64,000 nucleotides of DNA from Qipengyuania huizhouensis (GTDB lineage Bacteria > Pseudomonadota > Alphaproteobacteria > Sphingomonadales > Sphingomonadaceae): NCBI RefSeq assembly GCF_019711635.1, contig NZ_JAIGNT010000001.1:248001-312000 (forward strand), read 5' to 3'. A program made the translations under genes and the position numbers. The notes beneath the pieces were generated by a model, which was not told the origin of the DNA, did no database searches, and saw only the letters and a list, made by a program, of their open reading frames with translations. The number at the start of each line of letters is the position of its first letter. The stretch's first letter is position 1. Shown here in pieces: positions 45,650 to 54,728 of this stretch.

Positions 45650-46186
45650 TTACTTGACCAGTTCGACCTGTTCGAATTCCAGTTCGACCGGAGTCGCACG
45701 GCCGAAGATAGAGACCGACACCTTGACCTTCTGCTTGTCGAAATCGAGTTCCTCGACAAGGCCGTTGAAGCTGGCGAAGGGGCCATCGAGCACCTTGACC
45801 TGATCGCCGATTTCGTAATCGACCGAAACCTGCTTCTTGGGTGCCGACTTGGCTTCTTCCACGCCGCCGAAATAACGCGCGGCTTCCTTTTCGGAGATCG
45901 CCTGCGGCTTGTTGTTATTGCCGAGGAAGCCGGTAACCTTCGGCGTGTTCTTGACGAGGTGATACACGTCGTCGGTCATGTTCAGCTTGGCCAGTACATA
46001 GCCGGGCATGAACTTGCGTTCGACCTGGACCTTCTTGCCCCGCTTCACTTCGGTCACGGTTTCGGTGGGGACCTGAACTTCTTCGACACCTTCGGAAAGG
46101 CCCAGACGCTCGGCCTCGGCGATGATCGAATCGCGGACCTTGTTTTCGAAGCCGGAGTAGGCGTGGATGATGTACCAGCGTGCCAT
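45650..46186 (-). CDS. nusG: Transcription termination/antitermination protein NusG
   Basis: A 178-residue protein with the N-terminal NGN domain (WYIIHAYSGFENKVRDSI, FMPGYVLAKLNMTDDVYHLV, KVTGFLG) and the C-terminal KOW (GDQVKVLDGPFASFNGLVEE). NusG binds RNA polymerase and Rho or S10. It follows secE by about 25 bases in one operon and ends before a bidirectional terminator. Confidence 0.97.
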   Translation of the reverse strand: MARWYIIHAYSGFENKVRDSIIAEAERLGLSEGVEEVQVPTETVTEVKRGKKVQVERKFMPGYVLAKLNMTDDVYHLVKNTPKVTGFLGNNNKPQAISEKEAARYFGGVEEAKSAPKKQVSVDYEIGDQVKVLDGPFASFNGLVEELDFDKQKVKVSVSIFGRATPVELEFEQVELVK

Positions 46187-46211
46187 GTGTTCTCGTTACC
46201 CTTGCGAAAGA

Positions 46212-46445
46212 TCAGGCCAGCGTCAGCAGCCAGCGCACCACGGCGCCGAACAGCGAATCGACGCCGAGGAAGAAGAGCGAGAGAATGATCATCATGATGA
46301 AGACGAAAATCGAGATGCGGACGGTTTCGGGCCAGGTCGGCCACACCACCTTGCGACCTTCGGTCTGAACCTGCCGAATGAATTCGGCGGGCGAGGTCTT
46401 GCTGCCCTTGGCGACCTTCGGTGTCTTGTCGGCTTTGTCGGCCAT
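46212..46445 (-). CDS. secE: Preprotein translocase subunit SecE
   Basis: A 77-residue single-span membrane protein. SPAEFIRQVQTEGRKVVWPT and the conserved WPETVRISIFVFIMMIILSL region match SecE, which completes SecYEG. It is immediately upstream of nusG, the almost universal arrangement. No tRNA-Trp gene is seen upstream of it in the window. Confidence 0.96.
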   Translation of the reverse strand: MADKADKTPKVAKGSKTSPAEFIRQVQTEGRKVVWPTWPETVRISIFVFIMMIILSLFFLGVDSLFGAVVRWLLTLA

Positions 46446-46688
46446 GATCTCTAGCGCTCTCTCGCGTTGAATTTCTGTGTCGCTTCCGGGATGGGGGTTT
46501 CGCCGCCCCGATACAAGGTCGGGAGGGGCTTTTCCTTCATCGATGTCGGAAGACGCGGACGCACTTAGGCCGCGCGAAACAAAAACGCAAGCCGTGGAGG
46601 GCCGCGCAGTTCCGGCTTTTCAAGCGGCTCCCGCATGGCTAGCCTGCACGCTTCACCGAATATCGGGACGCATGAGGGGAATACCAGA

Positions 46689-48227
46689 ATGGCAAATGCC
46701 ACACCGCCGAGTTTCGGCGAAAGGATGATCGAACCGGTCACCAATATTTCCGATTTTATCTGGGGCGGTACCTGGGACGGCGTTGCCGTGATCCCTTTCC
46801 CCCCGCTGGCTCTGATCCTGCTGGGCGTGGGCCTGTGGATCATGATCGGCCTGCGATTCTATCCGATCGTCAAGCTGGGCAGCGCCTTCGCCGGACTGTT
46901 CCGCGGCCGCAAGAGTGCGGGCGCGGGTGAAATTTCGCCTTTCGCCGCGCTGTCGACCGCGCTTTCCGGCCAGGTGGGGACGGGCAATCTGGCCGGTGTC
47001 GCCACCGCCATCGCACTCGGCGGCCCGGGTGCAATATTCTGGATGTGGGTGACCGCCCTGTTCGGCATGGCTCTGGGCTTCGCCGAAGGTTCGCTGGCCA
47101 TTCGCTATCGCGAGAAGACCAGCGACGGCGTCTATCGCGGCGGCCCGATGAGCTACATCATGATGGGCCTGGGTCCGAAATACACCTGGCTTGCCATCCT
47201 GTTCTGTCTCGGCACGCTGTTCAGCGCGCTGGTGACCGGTAATTCGATCCAGGCGAACGAGGTCGCCAGCGGTCTCAACGAGCTGTTCGGTTTCGAGCGT
47301 TGGCTGGGTGGGCTCATCGTGGCGATCGCGGTGTTCATCGTCATCATCGGTGGCATCAAGTCGATCGGCCGTGTGGCGGAAAGCATCGTGCCATTCATGG
47401 CCGCAGCCTATATCGTCATGGCCATTATCGCCCTGATCCTGAACTTCGGCGACTTGCCCGAGACCTTCGGGCGCATTTTCGACGGGGCCTTCAATGTCCA
47501 GAGCGCAAGCGGCGGTTTCGCCGGTGCTGCCATCATCCTGGCGATCCGTGCGGGTGTGGCCCGCGGCCTGTTCTCCAACGAAAGCGGCCAGGGTTCGACC
47601 CCTATCGCCCATGCCGTGGCGCAGACCAACGATCCCGAACAGCAAGGCCGCATGGCGATGCTCGGCACGTTCATCGATACGATCGTGATCTGCACCATGA
47701 CGGCTCTCGTCATCCTGACGGTTCAGGGCGACTTCACCTATCAGGGGCAGGCGGTCGACCATGTATGGCAGTCTGATCTCGGGACGACTGCCGCATCCGG
47801 CTTCGTGACCACGAGCGGTGCCTTTGCCGCGGCTTTCCCCTTTGAGATCGGGAGCATCCCGCTGGGAACACTGATCGCCAGTGTCGCGCTTATCCTGTTC
47901 GTCTTCACCACGCTCCTGACCTGGAGCTATTACGGCGAACGCGCGATCACCTTCCTTTACGACCGGGTGCCGGGTTCGACCCGCGGCGGCGAAAAGAAGC
48001 TACACATCGCCTGGCGCGTCATCTGGTGCATCGCGATCTTCATCGGTGCGACGCAGCCGAGCCAGCTGGTCTGGCGCCTTGGAGATATCTCGAATGCCGC
48101 CATGGCCCTGCCGAACCTGCTGGCGCTGGCACTGCTGAGCGGCGTGGTCTTCAAGCTGGCCCGGGGCGACCGCACAGCCGGCCCGACACACACGGCCGAA
48201 ACGCCGGAGGAACCGGAAGAATATTGA
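46689..48227 (+). CDS. Sodium:alanine/glycine symporter (AGCS family)
   Basis: A 512-residue transporter with about eleven helices. Typical AGCS blocks are ALSTALSGQVGTGNLAGVATAI, GGPMSYIMMGLGPKYTW (in pieces), RGLFSNESGQGSTPIAHAVA and LLTWSYYGERAITFLYDR. It would take up alanine or glycine with Na+. The ATG at 46689 has GAGGGGA about ten bases upstream; the frame is open 54 bases further. A strong terminator follows. Confidence 0.92.
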   Translation: MANATPPSFGERMIEPVTNISDFIWGGTWDGVAVIPFPPLALILLGVGLWIMIGLRFYPIVKLGSAFAGLFRGRKSAGAGEISPFAALSTALSGQVGTGNLAGVATAIALGGPGAIFWMWVTALFGMALGFAEGSLAIRYREKTSDGVYRGGPMSYIMMGLGPKYTWLAILFCLGTLFSALVTGNSIQANEVASGLNELFGFERWLGGLIVAIAVFIVIIGGIKSIGRVAESIVPFMAAAYIVMAIIALILNFGDLPETFGRIFDGAFNVQSASGGFAGAAIILAIRAGVARGLFSNESGQGSTPIAHAVAQTNDPEQQGRMAMLGTFIDTIVICTMTALVILTVQGDFTYQGQAVDHVWQSDLGTTAASGFVTTSGAFAAAFPFEIGSIPLGTLIASVALILFVFTTLLTWSYYGERAITFLYDRVPGSTRGGEKKLHIAWRVIWCIAIFIGATQPSQLVWRLGDISNAAMALPNLLALALLSGVVFKLARGDRTAGPTHTAETPEEPEEY

Positions 48228-48253
48228 TCCTTCCGCTCCTGCTGGAGACGCAA

Positions 48254-48290
48254 AAAAGGGGCCGGGAGATCGCTCTCCCGGCCCCTTTCT
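48254..48290. terminator. Rho-independent terminator after the symporter gene
   Basis: A long stem: AAAGGGGCCGGGAGA (48255-48269) pairs with TCTCCCGGCCCCTTT (48274-48288), followed by CTTTA. It also lies at the end of the small minus-strand gene at 48309. Confidence 0.88.
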
Positions 48291-48308
48291 TTAAATACTG
48301 AGCCTTTA

Positions 48309-48458
48309 TCAGCGAGCGCCGAACAGACGGGCGAAAAAGCCCGGCTCTTCCATCGGCAGGATCTTCCCATGTTGCTGATAGCGAAGACTTGCATCGCTAT
48401 AGGCCTTGGGCTTCACCCACCGATCGGGGCTGCTGCTGCGATAGGACAAGCTCGACAT
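48309..48458 (-). CDS. Small protein of 49 residues, unknown function
   Basis: A complete small gene. The protein begins MSSLSYRSSSPDRWVKPKAY and ends EEPGFFARLFGAR, with a basic N-terminal half and a hydrophobic aromatic tail. GGAGGAG lies seven bases before the ATG. It ends in the gap between the symporter and the terminator at 48254-48290. No family is recognised. The strong ribosome binding site, placement and composition make it a likely expressed gene rather than chance. Confidence 0.7.
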   Translation of the reverse strand: MSSLSYRSSSPDRWVKPKAYSDASLRYQQHGKILPMEEPGFFARLFGAR

Positions 48459-48604
48459 GGTTTACTCCTCCATGAAATCTTTTCCCTTCGTCCGCCTCTC
48501 AAACTGCCGGGCTGGGAGACGGGTTCCCGCTCAACTCCCCGAATGACCCGGAATCTGTGACTAATTGGCAACTTGACCCTCTGATCGCTCTGGACGCCAA
48601 CCGG

Positions 48605-50461
48605 TCAACTTCCGCCGCTGGCAACCCAGTTATCGATTTTCGCTTCCAGCACCGGCAGGGGCAGCGCGCCGGTGTTCAGCACCTGTGCGTGAAATTCGCG
48701 AATGTCGAAATTGTCGCCAAGCCGCTCTTCCGCACGCTGGCGCAATTCCTGGATCTTCAGTGCTCCGACCTTATAGGCGAGCGCCTGCGAAGGGATGGCG
48801 ATGTAACGCTCGACCTCGGCCACCACTTCCGTCTCGGTCATCCCGCTGTTTTCCAGCATGAAGTCGATCGCCTGCTGGCGGGTCCAGCCCTTGGAATGCA
48901 GGCCGGTATCGACCACCAGGCGCATGGCGCGGAGCTGTTCGTCCTGCAGCGTCCCGTACCGGTTCCACGGGTCTTCGAAGAAGCCCATCTCGTACCCTAG
49001 CGTCTCGGCATAGAGCGCCCAGCCTTCGATATAGGCGGTCTTGCCGCCGAAGCGCATGAAGCTGGGCAGGTCTTCGTTCTCCTGCGCAAGGCTGATCTGG
49101 AAATGGTGCCCCGGCGCCCCTTCGTGGAGGTAGAGCGTGACATTGCCGGTCGTGAGGCGGCTCGGCAGGTCATAGGCGTTGAAATAGAACGTGCCCGGTC
49201 GCTCGCCATCGGGCGAACCGGACTGATAGGATCCCCCCGCCTCGAACTTCTCGCGATATTCCTCGTACGGCTTGATCAGCAGCGGAGTCTCGGGAACGAG
49301 CGAGAAATATTCGCCGATCTTCGCATCGACCTCCTCGCCGATATCGTAATAGGCCTGCGTCAGCGCTTCGCGGCTCTCCGGCTTGAATTGCGGATCGGTG
49401 CGGACATGATCGAAGAACTCGTTGAGCGTCCCTTCGAAGCCAACTTCGGCCTTGATCTGCTCCATACCCTCCTTGATCCGGGTCACTTCGCCGAGTCCGA
49501 GGTTGTGGAGGTAATCGGCGGTCAGGGGCAGCGTGGTCGTGCTTTCGATAAGCTGGCGGTACAGCATCGGACCGCCCTTCATCTGGCCCAGCCCCACGCT
49601 GTCGCGCGCGGCAGCATAATACTCGTCACGCAGGAAATCGCGCATCCGGGCGTGTACGGCATAGATATCCGCGATCGCGGCGCGGTATTCCTCGGTCAGG
49701 CGCGCCTTGTCCGCGGCGCTGAAATCGTCCGGAAAGTTGGTGACCGGCATCCAGAAGGGCGATTCCTCGATATCCATGGCCAGCTGCGTATCGAGCTGAC
49801 TGATGACATTGCCGATGGTCAGCTTGGTCTCCAGCACTCCAGTGTTCATGCCTTCGCGGAACTTGGCGATCGCTCGGTCGGACAGCTCCACATATTCTTC
49901 GTGGCGCTTCAGGTTGTTTTCGTAATCCTCGATAGTTTCGAACGGTGCCGCGCTCTGTCCGCTGGCGAAACTGGGATAGAAGGTGTGGAAGCCGGAGAAA
50001 TGGTTCACCGGCCGCACCTCGGTGACTGCGAGAATTTCGGGAGTCAGGCCCTTCAGCGTTTCTTCCTGATCATACTCGAAGACATCATAGGCCAGCTGGT
50101 CGGTAGGAGAGAGCGCAGCGCGGTCGATTTCCGCGAGCTTGGCGAGATTGAGCTGCGCATCGGCGCGGCTGGCGTCATTATATTCGTCGGTCAGGAACTC
50201 GCCCAGCCTGTCCGCATAGCGCATGTCACCGCGGAACAGCGCACTTATGGGGTTCAGCTTAAGGCTGCGTTCGTCCGCCTCGGCAAACAGGGCGAAGAGC
50301 TTTTCGTGCTCCGCCGCTTCGCCCGCGTCGGCGAGTTCCATCGTGCCGGAGAGTTCGTTCTCGCCGGTCTGAGAGACCGAAACGGTTTCGCCCGGCGTGG
50401 TTGCACAGGCGGCAAGCGACAATGCGGATGCGCCAGCCAGCGCGATATTCAGAAATTTCAT
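48605..50461 (-). CDS. DUF885-family lipoprotein, probable metallopeptidase
   Basis: A 618-residue lipoprotein: signal MKFLNIALAGASALSLAACA with lipobox LAAC (Cys19). It then follows the DUF885 fold, including the HEGAPGHHFQISL stretch (a metal-site-like HExxxGHH), YIEGWALYAETLGYEMGFF, and the C-terminal AYKVGALKIQELRQRAEERL. DUF885 proteins are thought to be zinc peptidases, but few are characterised. The ATG at 50461 is selected because it begins the signal sequence. It stands next to two more exported hydrolases. Confidence 0.88.
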   Translation of the reverse strand: MKFLNIALAGASALSLAACATTPGETVSVSQTGENELSGTMELADAGEAAEHEKLFALFAEADERSLKLNPISALFRGDMRYADRLGEFLTDEYNDASRADAQLNLAKLAEIDRAALSPTDQLAYDVFEYDQEETLKGLTPEILAVTEVRPVNHFSGFHTFYPSFASGQSAAPFETIEDYENNLKRHEEYVELSDRAIAKFREGMNTGVLETKLTIGNVISQLDTQLAMDIEESPFWMPVTNFPDDFSAADKARLTEEYRAAIADIYAVHARMRDFLRDEYYAAARDSVGLGQMKGGPMLYRQLIESTTTLPLTADYLHNLGLGEVTRIKEGMEQIKAEVGFEGTLNEFFDHVRTDPQFKPESREALTQAYYDIGEEVDAKIGEYFSLVPETPLLIKPYEEYREKFEAGGSYQSGSPDGERPGTFYFNAYDLPSRLTTGNVTLYLHEGAPGHHFQISLAQENEDLPSFMRFGGKTAYIEGWALYAETLGYEMGFFEDPWNRYGTLQDEQLRAMRLVVDTGLHSKGWTRQQAIDFMLENSGMTETEVVAEVERYIAIPSQALAYKVGALKIQELRQRAEERLGDNFDIREFHAQVLNTGALPLPVLEAKIDNWVASGGS

Positions 50462-50581
50462 TGCGGTTTCCCCGTTTCGACGTGTGCGACGCAGCCTTAG
50501 GCAAAACAGGTCACAAAGGAATTCGTCACCGACTGCCGCGCCACTCCTATCGACCAACGACCGATCCGCGGTTTGGTTCGC

Positions 50582-51853
50582 CTATTCCGCCACGCGCCCG
50601 CGCACCATTACCCAGTCGACATCCTCCAGCACGGTTACATCGTCCAGCGGATTTCCTTCGACCGCTATAATGTCTGCCGAATAGCCCGGCGCGATGCGGC
50701 CGATTTCGGTTTCCATGTGCAGTACCTTGGCCGCCATGGTGGTGGCGCTTGCCAGTGCTTCCCGGGGGCTCATGCCCTGCCCGACCATCAGCGCGAATTC
50801 TTCCGCATTGCGGCCATGCTCGAACACGCCCGCATCGGTGCCGAAGGCAATCGGCACATTCCAGCGATGGGCCTTGCCCATGAAGACCTGCGCGGTTTCG
50901 GCGACGGCGCGTATCTTTTCCTCGACCACGGGCGTGTAGATGCCCTTGCCCAGCCCCTCGGTCACGCCCTTGAACGCCATCAGCGTGGGGATCAGTACCG
51001 TACCGTTCTCGCGCATGGCCTGCGCAGCCGCTTCGTCGAGATAGGTTCCGTGTTCGATGGTGTCGATGCCTGCGCGGGCAGCGGCTTCGATCCCGCGCGC
51101 GCCATGCGCATGGGCCATGACGTCGAGTCCCAGCGATTTCGCGGTCTCCACGATGCTCTCCATCTCGGGATCGCTGAAATGCGCCTCAAGCCCGCGACCC
51201 TGCTGGCTTAGGACGCCGCCCGTGGCGGTGATCTTGATCGTGTCCGCCCCGTTCTGGCTGGCACGGCGAACTTTCTCCGCGCATTCGACCGCGCCGGTGC
51301 AGGTATAGCCGCTCGAGAGCACCTCGTTCACTTCCGGCAGGAAGCCCGAAACGTCCCCATGCCCGCCGACGATGGCGAGCGGCGGACCGGCGGCGATGAT
51401 ACGCGGCCCCTGGATCAGGCCTTCCTCGGTCCCGCGCCGCAGGGAGAACGCCGTGTGCTGCGAACTGCCCGCCTCGCGCACCGTGGTGAAACCGGCCTTG
51501 AGCGTCTTTTCGGCATTCTTGGCCCCGACGACCACGCCCCACTCGTCAGGCTCCACCGCGCCGCGCCAGAAATCGCCGCCCGGATCGCCGGTGAGATGGA
51601 CATGGAGATCGACAAGACCGGGGACCAGCGTCTTGCCTTCCAGATGCACCATCTGCGCGCCTTCGGGCACGTCGGACCAGCCTCCTTCAACGCTCACGAT
51701 GCGTCCGTCGGTCACGGTCACGGTCGCACGGCCCATCGGCGGGGAATCGGCGTCCACAATCACGCCATCGGCATGAATGACGGTCGTTTCCGCAAGCAGT
51801 GGGCTGGCGGCGGCACACATAATCGCGGCAAGGACGGCGGTCGGTTTGCGCAT
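50582..51853 (-). CDS. Exported amidohydrolase (dipeptidase/prolidase-like)
   Basis: A 423-residue exported metal-dependent hydrolase. Signal peptide about residues 1-21 (PLLAE). The metal ligands are in LVPGLVDLHVHLTGDPGG, KITATGG (Lys), VMAHAHGARGIEAA, IEHGTYLDE and AFGTDAGVFEHG. These match the imidazolonepropionase-like amidohydrolases, several of which cleave Xaa-Pro or N-acyl dipeptides. The ATG at 51853 has GGAGG upstream. It is divergent from the S9 peptidase gene. Confidence 0.88.
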   Translation of the reverse strand: MRKPTAVLAAIMCAAASPLLAETTVIHADGVIVDADSPPMGRATVTVTDGRIVSVEGGWSDVPEGAQMVHLEGKTLVPGLVDLHVHLTGDPGGDFWRGAVEPDEWGVVVGAKNAEKTLKAGFTTVREAGSSQHTAFSLRRGTEEGLIQGPRIIAAGPPLAIVGGHGDVSGFLPEVNEVLSSGYTCTGAVECAEKVRRASQNGADTIKITATGGVLSQQGRGLEAHFSDPEMESIVETAKSLGLDVMAHAHGARGIEAAARAGIDTIEHGTYLDEAAAQAMRENGTVLIPTLMAFKGVTEGLGKGIYTPVVEEKIRAVAETAQVFMGKAHRWNVPIAFGTDAGVFEHGRNAEEFALMVGQGMSPREALASATTMAAKVLHMETEIGRIAPGYSADIIAVEGNPLDDVTVLEDVDWVMVRGRVAE

Positions 51854-51979
51854 CAAGTCTCTCCTCCTGAATTGCGCGCGGTGATGCCCGCTCGGCCCGC
51901 CGCCCACAAGCCCCGGTTTGCCCTTTGCGACATGAACGCTATGAAAGCGCGCAATAATCGAACCAACAGAGGATCGCCC

Positions 51980-54037
51980 ATGACCATTCGTCCCATCGCC
52001 ATCGCCGCCACGCTGCTTGCCGGTGTCTCGCTGTCCGCCACGGCGCAGGCTCGCCCGATGACGCCCGAAGATGTCGCCAAGCTCGAAAATGTCGGCACCA
52101 TCGCGGTCTCGCCCGATGGCAGCCGCATCGCCTACACCACGGCCAGTCTGCCTGACATTACCGAAGGCGAAGAGAACGGCGGTACGCAGCAGCAGCTGAA
52201 GATGGCCTATGCGCCGATGAACGCGCGCGACTTCCTGCCCGAAGACATGAGCGTTTCGGGCGTGTCCTTCTCGCCCGATGGCCGCATGGTCAGCTTCGTC
52301 TGGGCCGATGAGGACGAAGATCGCGCAGTCTGGGGAATTCCGGTCGACGGCGGCGCGCAGCGGAAGCTCGCGGCAGTGAAGGATTCGAGCGTTCGCTCCT
52401 ATGCCTGGGCACCCGACGGATCGCGCATCTGGATGCTCGCTTCTGCCGAAAAGGACAAAGCGCGCGAGAAGGAAAGCAAGGCCGGTTTCAACGCCATCGT
52501 CTATGAGGAAGAGGCACAGCTAAACCGCCTGTTCTCGGCCAGCGTCGGCACCGAAGTGGACGCCGATCCGCAGGCCGTCTCCATTCCCGGCTACGTCAGC
52601 GCGTTCAAGATCGCGCCGGGAGGGCGGACCGCCGTGGTCGACAGCGCGCCCACGCCGCAGATCGACGATACCTATACCTCGAAGCGCGCGCATGTGATCG
52701 ATCTTGCCAGCGGACAGGTGCTCCGCGTGGTCGAAACTCCCGGCAAGCTGGGCGATATCGAGGTTTCTCCCGATGGAAGCCAGCTTTCCATGATCGCGGG
52801 CGTCGATATCAACGATCCCGCCGACACCACCCTGCATCTCGTCGACGTCGCCAGCGGCAGCTACCGTGCGCTCAATGCCGGAGCGCCCGAAGCGGCAGTG
52901 GATGCCGAATGGCTCGCCGATGGCCGCCTGGCGGCAGTGATCCACAAGGGAGCGCAGAGCGCACTGCGGATTTACAATTCCGATGGCACCGTAGCCGAGG
53001 AACATGACGGCGGCGCCCTGATCCTCACCAGTGTCGAGGCGGGCGGCAATACGTTGGCCGTCCAGGCAAACAGCCCGCGCCACCCGACCGAACTCTTCGT
53101 ATGGAACAACGGCAGCTTCAGTCGCTGGACGCAGCACAACCCGTGGCTGTCCGAAATCGATTTCGGCGAACAGCGCACCTTCCGCTACACGGCGCGAGAC
53201 GGTCAGGAAGTCGAAGGCGTGTTGATCGAGCCGGTCGGCGGAGCGCCGCGCGGCGGCGCGCCGCTGATCCTCAACGTTCATGGCGGCCCCGAAGCGCATG
53301 ACAGCAACGGCTGGCAGACCGCCTATTCCAAGCCCGGCCAGGTCGCCGCAGGACAGGGCTATGCGGTCTTCCTGCCGAACTATCGCGGGTCGACCGGTTA
53401 CGGCACGGCATTCTCCAAACAGCATACCGGCAATTACACCGATCCGGAATTCACCGATCTGGTCGATGCCAAGCGAGCACTGGTGTCGGAAGGCATCGCC
53501 GATCCCGATCGCACGGGCATCACCGGCGGCTCCTATGGCGGCTATGCCACCGGCTGGGGTGCGACCGCACTTAGCGACGAATTCGCCGCCGGGGTGATGT
53601 TCGTCGGCATCTCGAACCAGGTGTCCAAGTTCGGCACTACCGACATTCCCTATGAAATGTACAACGTCCACTCGCGCAAATGGCCCTGGGACGACTGGCA
53701 GGCGATGCTCGAGGTGAGCCCGATCTACCACGTCGACAAGGCCAATACGCCGCTGCTCATCATGCACGGGGCGGAAGACACCCGCGTTGCGCCGAGCCAG
53801 AGCTACGAGCTCTATCGCTCGATGAAGGTGCGTAAGCCCGATGTGCCGGTGCGCCTCGTACTCTATCCGGGCGAAGGCCATGGCAACAGCAAGGCCGCCG
53901 CGCGTTACGATTACAATTTGCGCATGATGCGCTGGTTCGACACTTACCTGAAAACGGGCGACCGCGATGCGGAATTGCCCGACAGCCGGCCGGACCTTCC
54001 CGAAGGCACGACCGGGGCAGGCACTTCGGAAGACTGA
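51980..54037 (+). CDS. Secreted S9-family prolyl oligopeptidase-type peptidase
   Basis: A 685-residue exported serine peptidase. Signal peptide about residues 1-25 (ATAQA). A beta-propeller (TIAVSPDGSRIAYTTA, VSFSPDGRMVSFVW) precedes the alpha/beta hydrolase with catalytic Ser in GGSYGGYATGWGATA, Asp in MHGAEDTRVAPSQ and His in PGEGHGNS. The start at 51980 has GAGGAT upstream; a longer open frame exists. It degrades short peptides, probably in the periplasm. A terminator follows directly. Confidence 0.93.
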   Translation: MTIRPIAIAATLLAGVSLSATAQARPMTPEDVAKLENVGTIAVSPDGSRIAYTTASLPDITEGEENGGTQQQLKMAYAPMNARDFLPEDMSVSGVSFSPDGRMVSFVWADEDEDRAVWGIPVDGGAQRKLAAVKDSSVRSYAWAPDGSRIWMLASAEKDKAREKESKAGFNAIVYEEEAQLNRLFSASVGTEVDADPQAVSIPGYVSAFKIAPGGRTAVVDSAPTPQIDDTYTSKRAHVIDLASGQVLRVVETPGKLGDIEVSPDGSQLSMIAGVDINDPADTTLHLVDVASGSYRALNAGAPEAAVDAEWLADGRLAAVIHKGAQSALRIYNSDGTVAEEHDGGALILTSVEAGGNTLAVQANSPRHPTELFVWNNGSFSRWTQHNPWLSEIDFGEQRTFRYTARDGQEVEGVLIEPVGGAPRGGAPLILNVHGGPEAHDSNGWQTAYSKPGQVAAGQGYAVFLPNYRGSTGYGTAFSKQHTGNYTDPEFTDLVDAKRALVSEGIADPDRTGITGGSYGGYATGWGATALSDEFAAGVMFVGISNQVSKFGTTDIPYEMYNVHSRKWPWDDWQAMLEVSPIYHVDKANTPLLIMHGAEDTRVAPSQSYELYRSMKVRKPDVPVRLVLYPGEGHGNSKAAARYDYNLRMMRWFDTYLKTGDRDAELPDSRPDLPEGTTGAGTSED

Positions 54038-54048
54038 CCAAAACGAAG

Positions 54049-54073
54049 AGGGCGGCCTGCGGGCCGCCCTTTT
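54049..54073. terminator. Terminator between the S9 peptidase and DUF2585 genes
   Basis: AGGGCGGCC (54049-54057) pairs with GGCCGCCCT (54062-54070), followed by TTTT. It lies between convergent genes. Confidence 0.85.
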
Positions 54074-54077
54074 CAGT

Positions 54078-54671
54078 TCAGCCCAGCGCCTGCCATTCGC
54101 GGATCGCCTCGAACGGCCAGATCAGCATGATCACGTTGAGCGTGAGATTGTCCCGGACCACCAGCGCCACGACGATTTCCATGATCACTGCCAGCGCGAT
54201 CGTGACTTTGACCGGCAGTTTGAGAGCGAGCCAGAAACCCAGGCTCATCCAGCCGAGATCGGCCATCGAATTGATGATGCTGTCACCCGAATAGCCCCAG
54301 TTGACCGTAACCGAACGGTATCGGTCGATTACCATGGGCGTATTCTCGATGATCTCCCAGGTCGCCTCGAGCGCGATTGCGAGCGTGAAGCTCCATTTCC
54401 CGGCCGACTTGCCGCCAAGACCAAACTTGGAAAACAACAGCCAGCCGAGGCCGTAGAACAGCATGCCATGGATGATATGGCTCGGCGTGTACCAGTCCGA
54501 CAGGTGCTGGCTGTTGCCCGAGGAATTGATGTCTCCATACCACAGGCTGACATAGCCGCATTCGCAGATCGGCGGGCGGTCCATCGCAAAGAGGACCGCC
54601 AGAGTGACGAGCGACAGAAGGAGGGCGGCGACAATGGCCGCGCGGTGCGGGCTGAGCGAGTTGGCGGTCAT
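54078..54671 (-). CDS. DUF2585 family membrane protein
   Basis: A 197-residue protein with about five hydrophobic segments. The stretch CECGYVSLWYGDINSSGNSQ, then HLSDWYTPSHIIHGMLFYG and EATWEIIENTPMVIDRYR, is the alphaproteobacterial DUF2585 signature (UPF0314). Histidines and acidic residues cluster in the same region. Function is not known. It overlaps no neighbour; the MipA-like gene lies just upstream on the same strand. Confidence 0.85.
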   Translation of the reverse strand: MTANSLSPHRAAIVAALLLSLVTLAVLFAMDRPPICECGYVSLWYGDINSSGNSQHLSDWYTPSHIIHGMLFYGLGWLLFSKFGLGGKSAGKWSFTLAIALEATWEIIENTPMVIDRYRSVTVNWGYSGDSIINSMADLGWMSLGFWLALKLPVKVTIALAVIMEIVVALVVRDNLTLNVIMLIWPFEAIREWQALG

Positions 54672-54728
54672 GCCGCAAAGCTTGCGTTGCCGCGTGCGAC
54701 CTCACAAGCTTGCGGCTGAAACTATCCG

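Noticed and set aside
46446..46688. Search for the tRNA-Trp gene often found upstream of secE
   Set aside because: No cloverleaf arms or TTCGA-type T loop could be found in this gap.
49103..50500. A 465-codon plus-strand frame opposite the DUF885 lipoprotein
   Set aside because: No ribosome binding site and no domain; shadow of the lipoprotein gene.
51359..51979. A long N-terminal extension of the S9 peptidase
   Set aside because: It would be antisense to the amidohydrolase gene and would bury the signal peptide; the start at 51980 gives a proper signal sequence.
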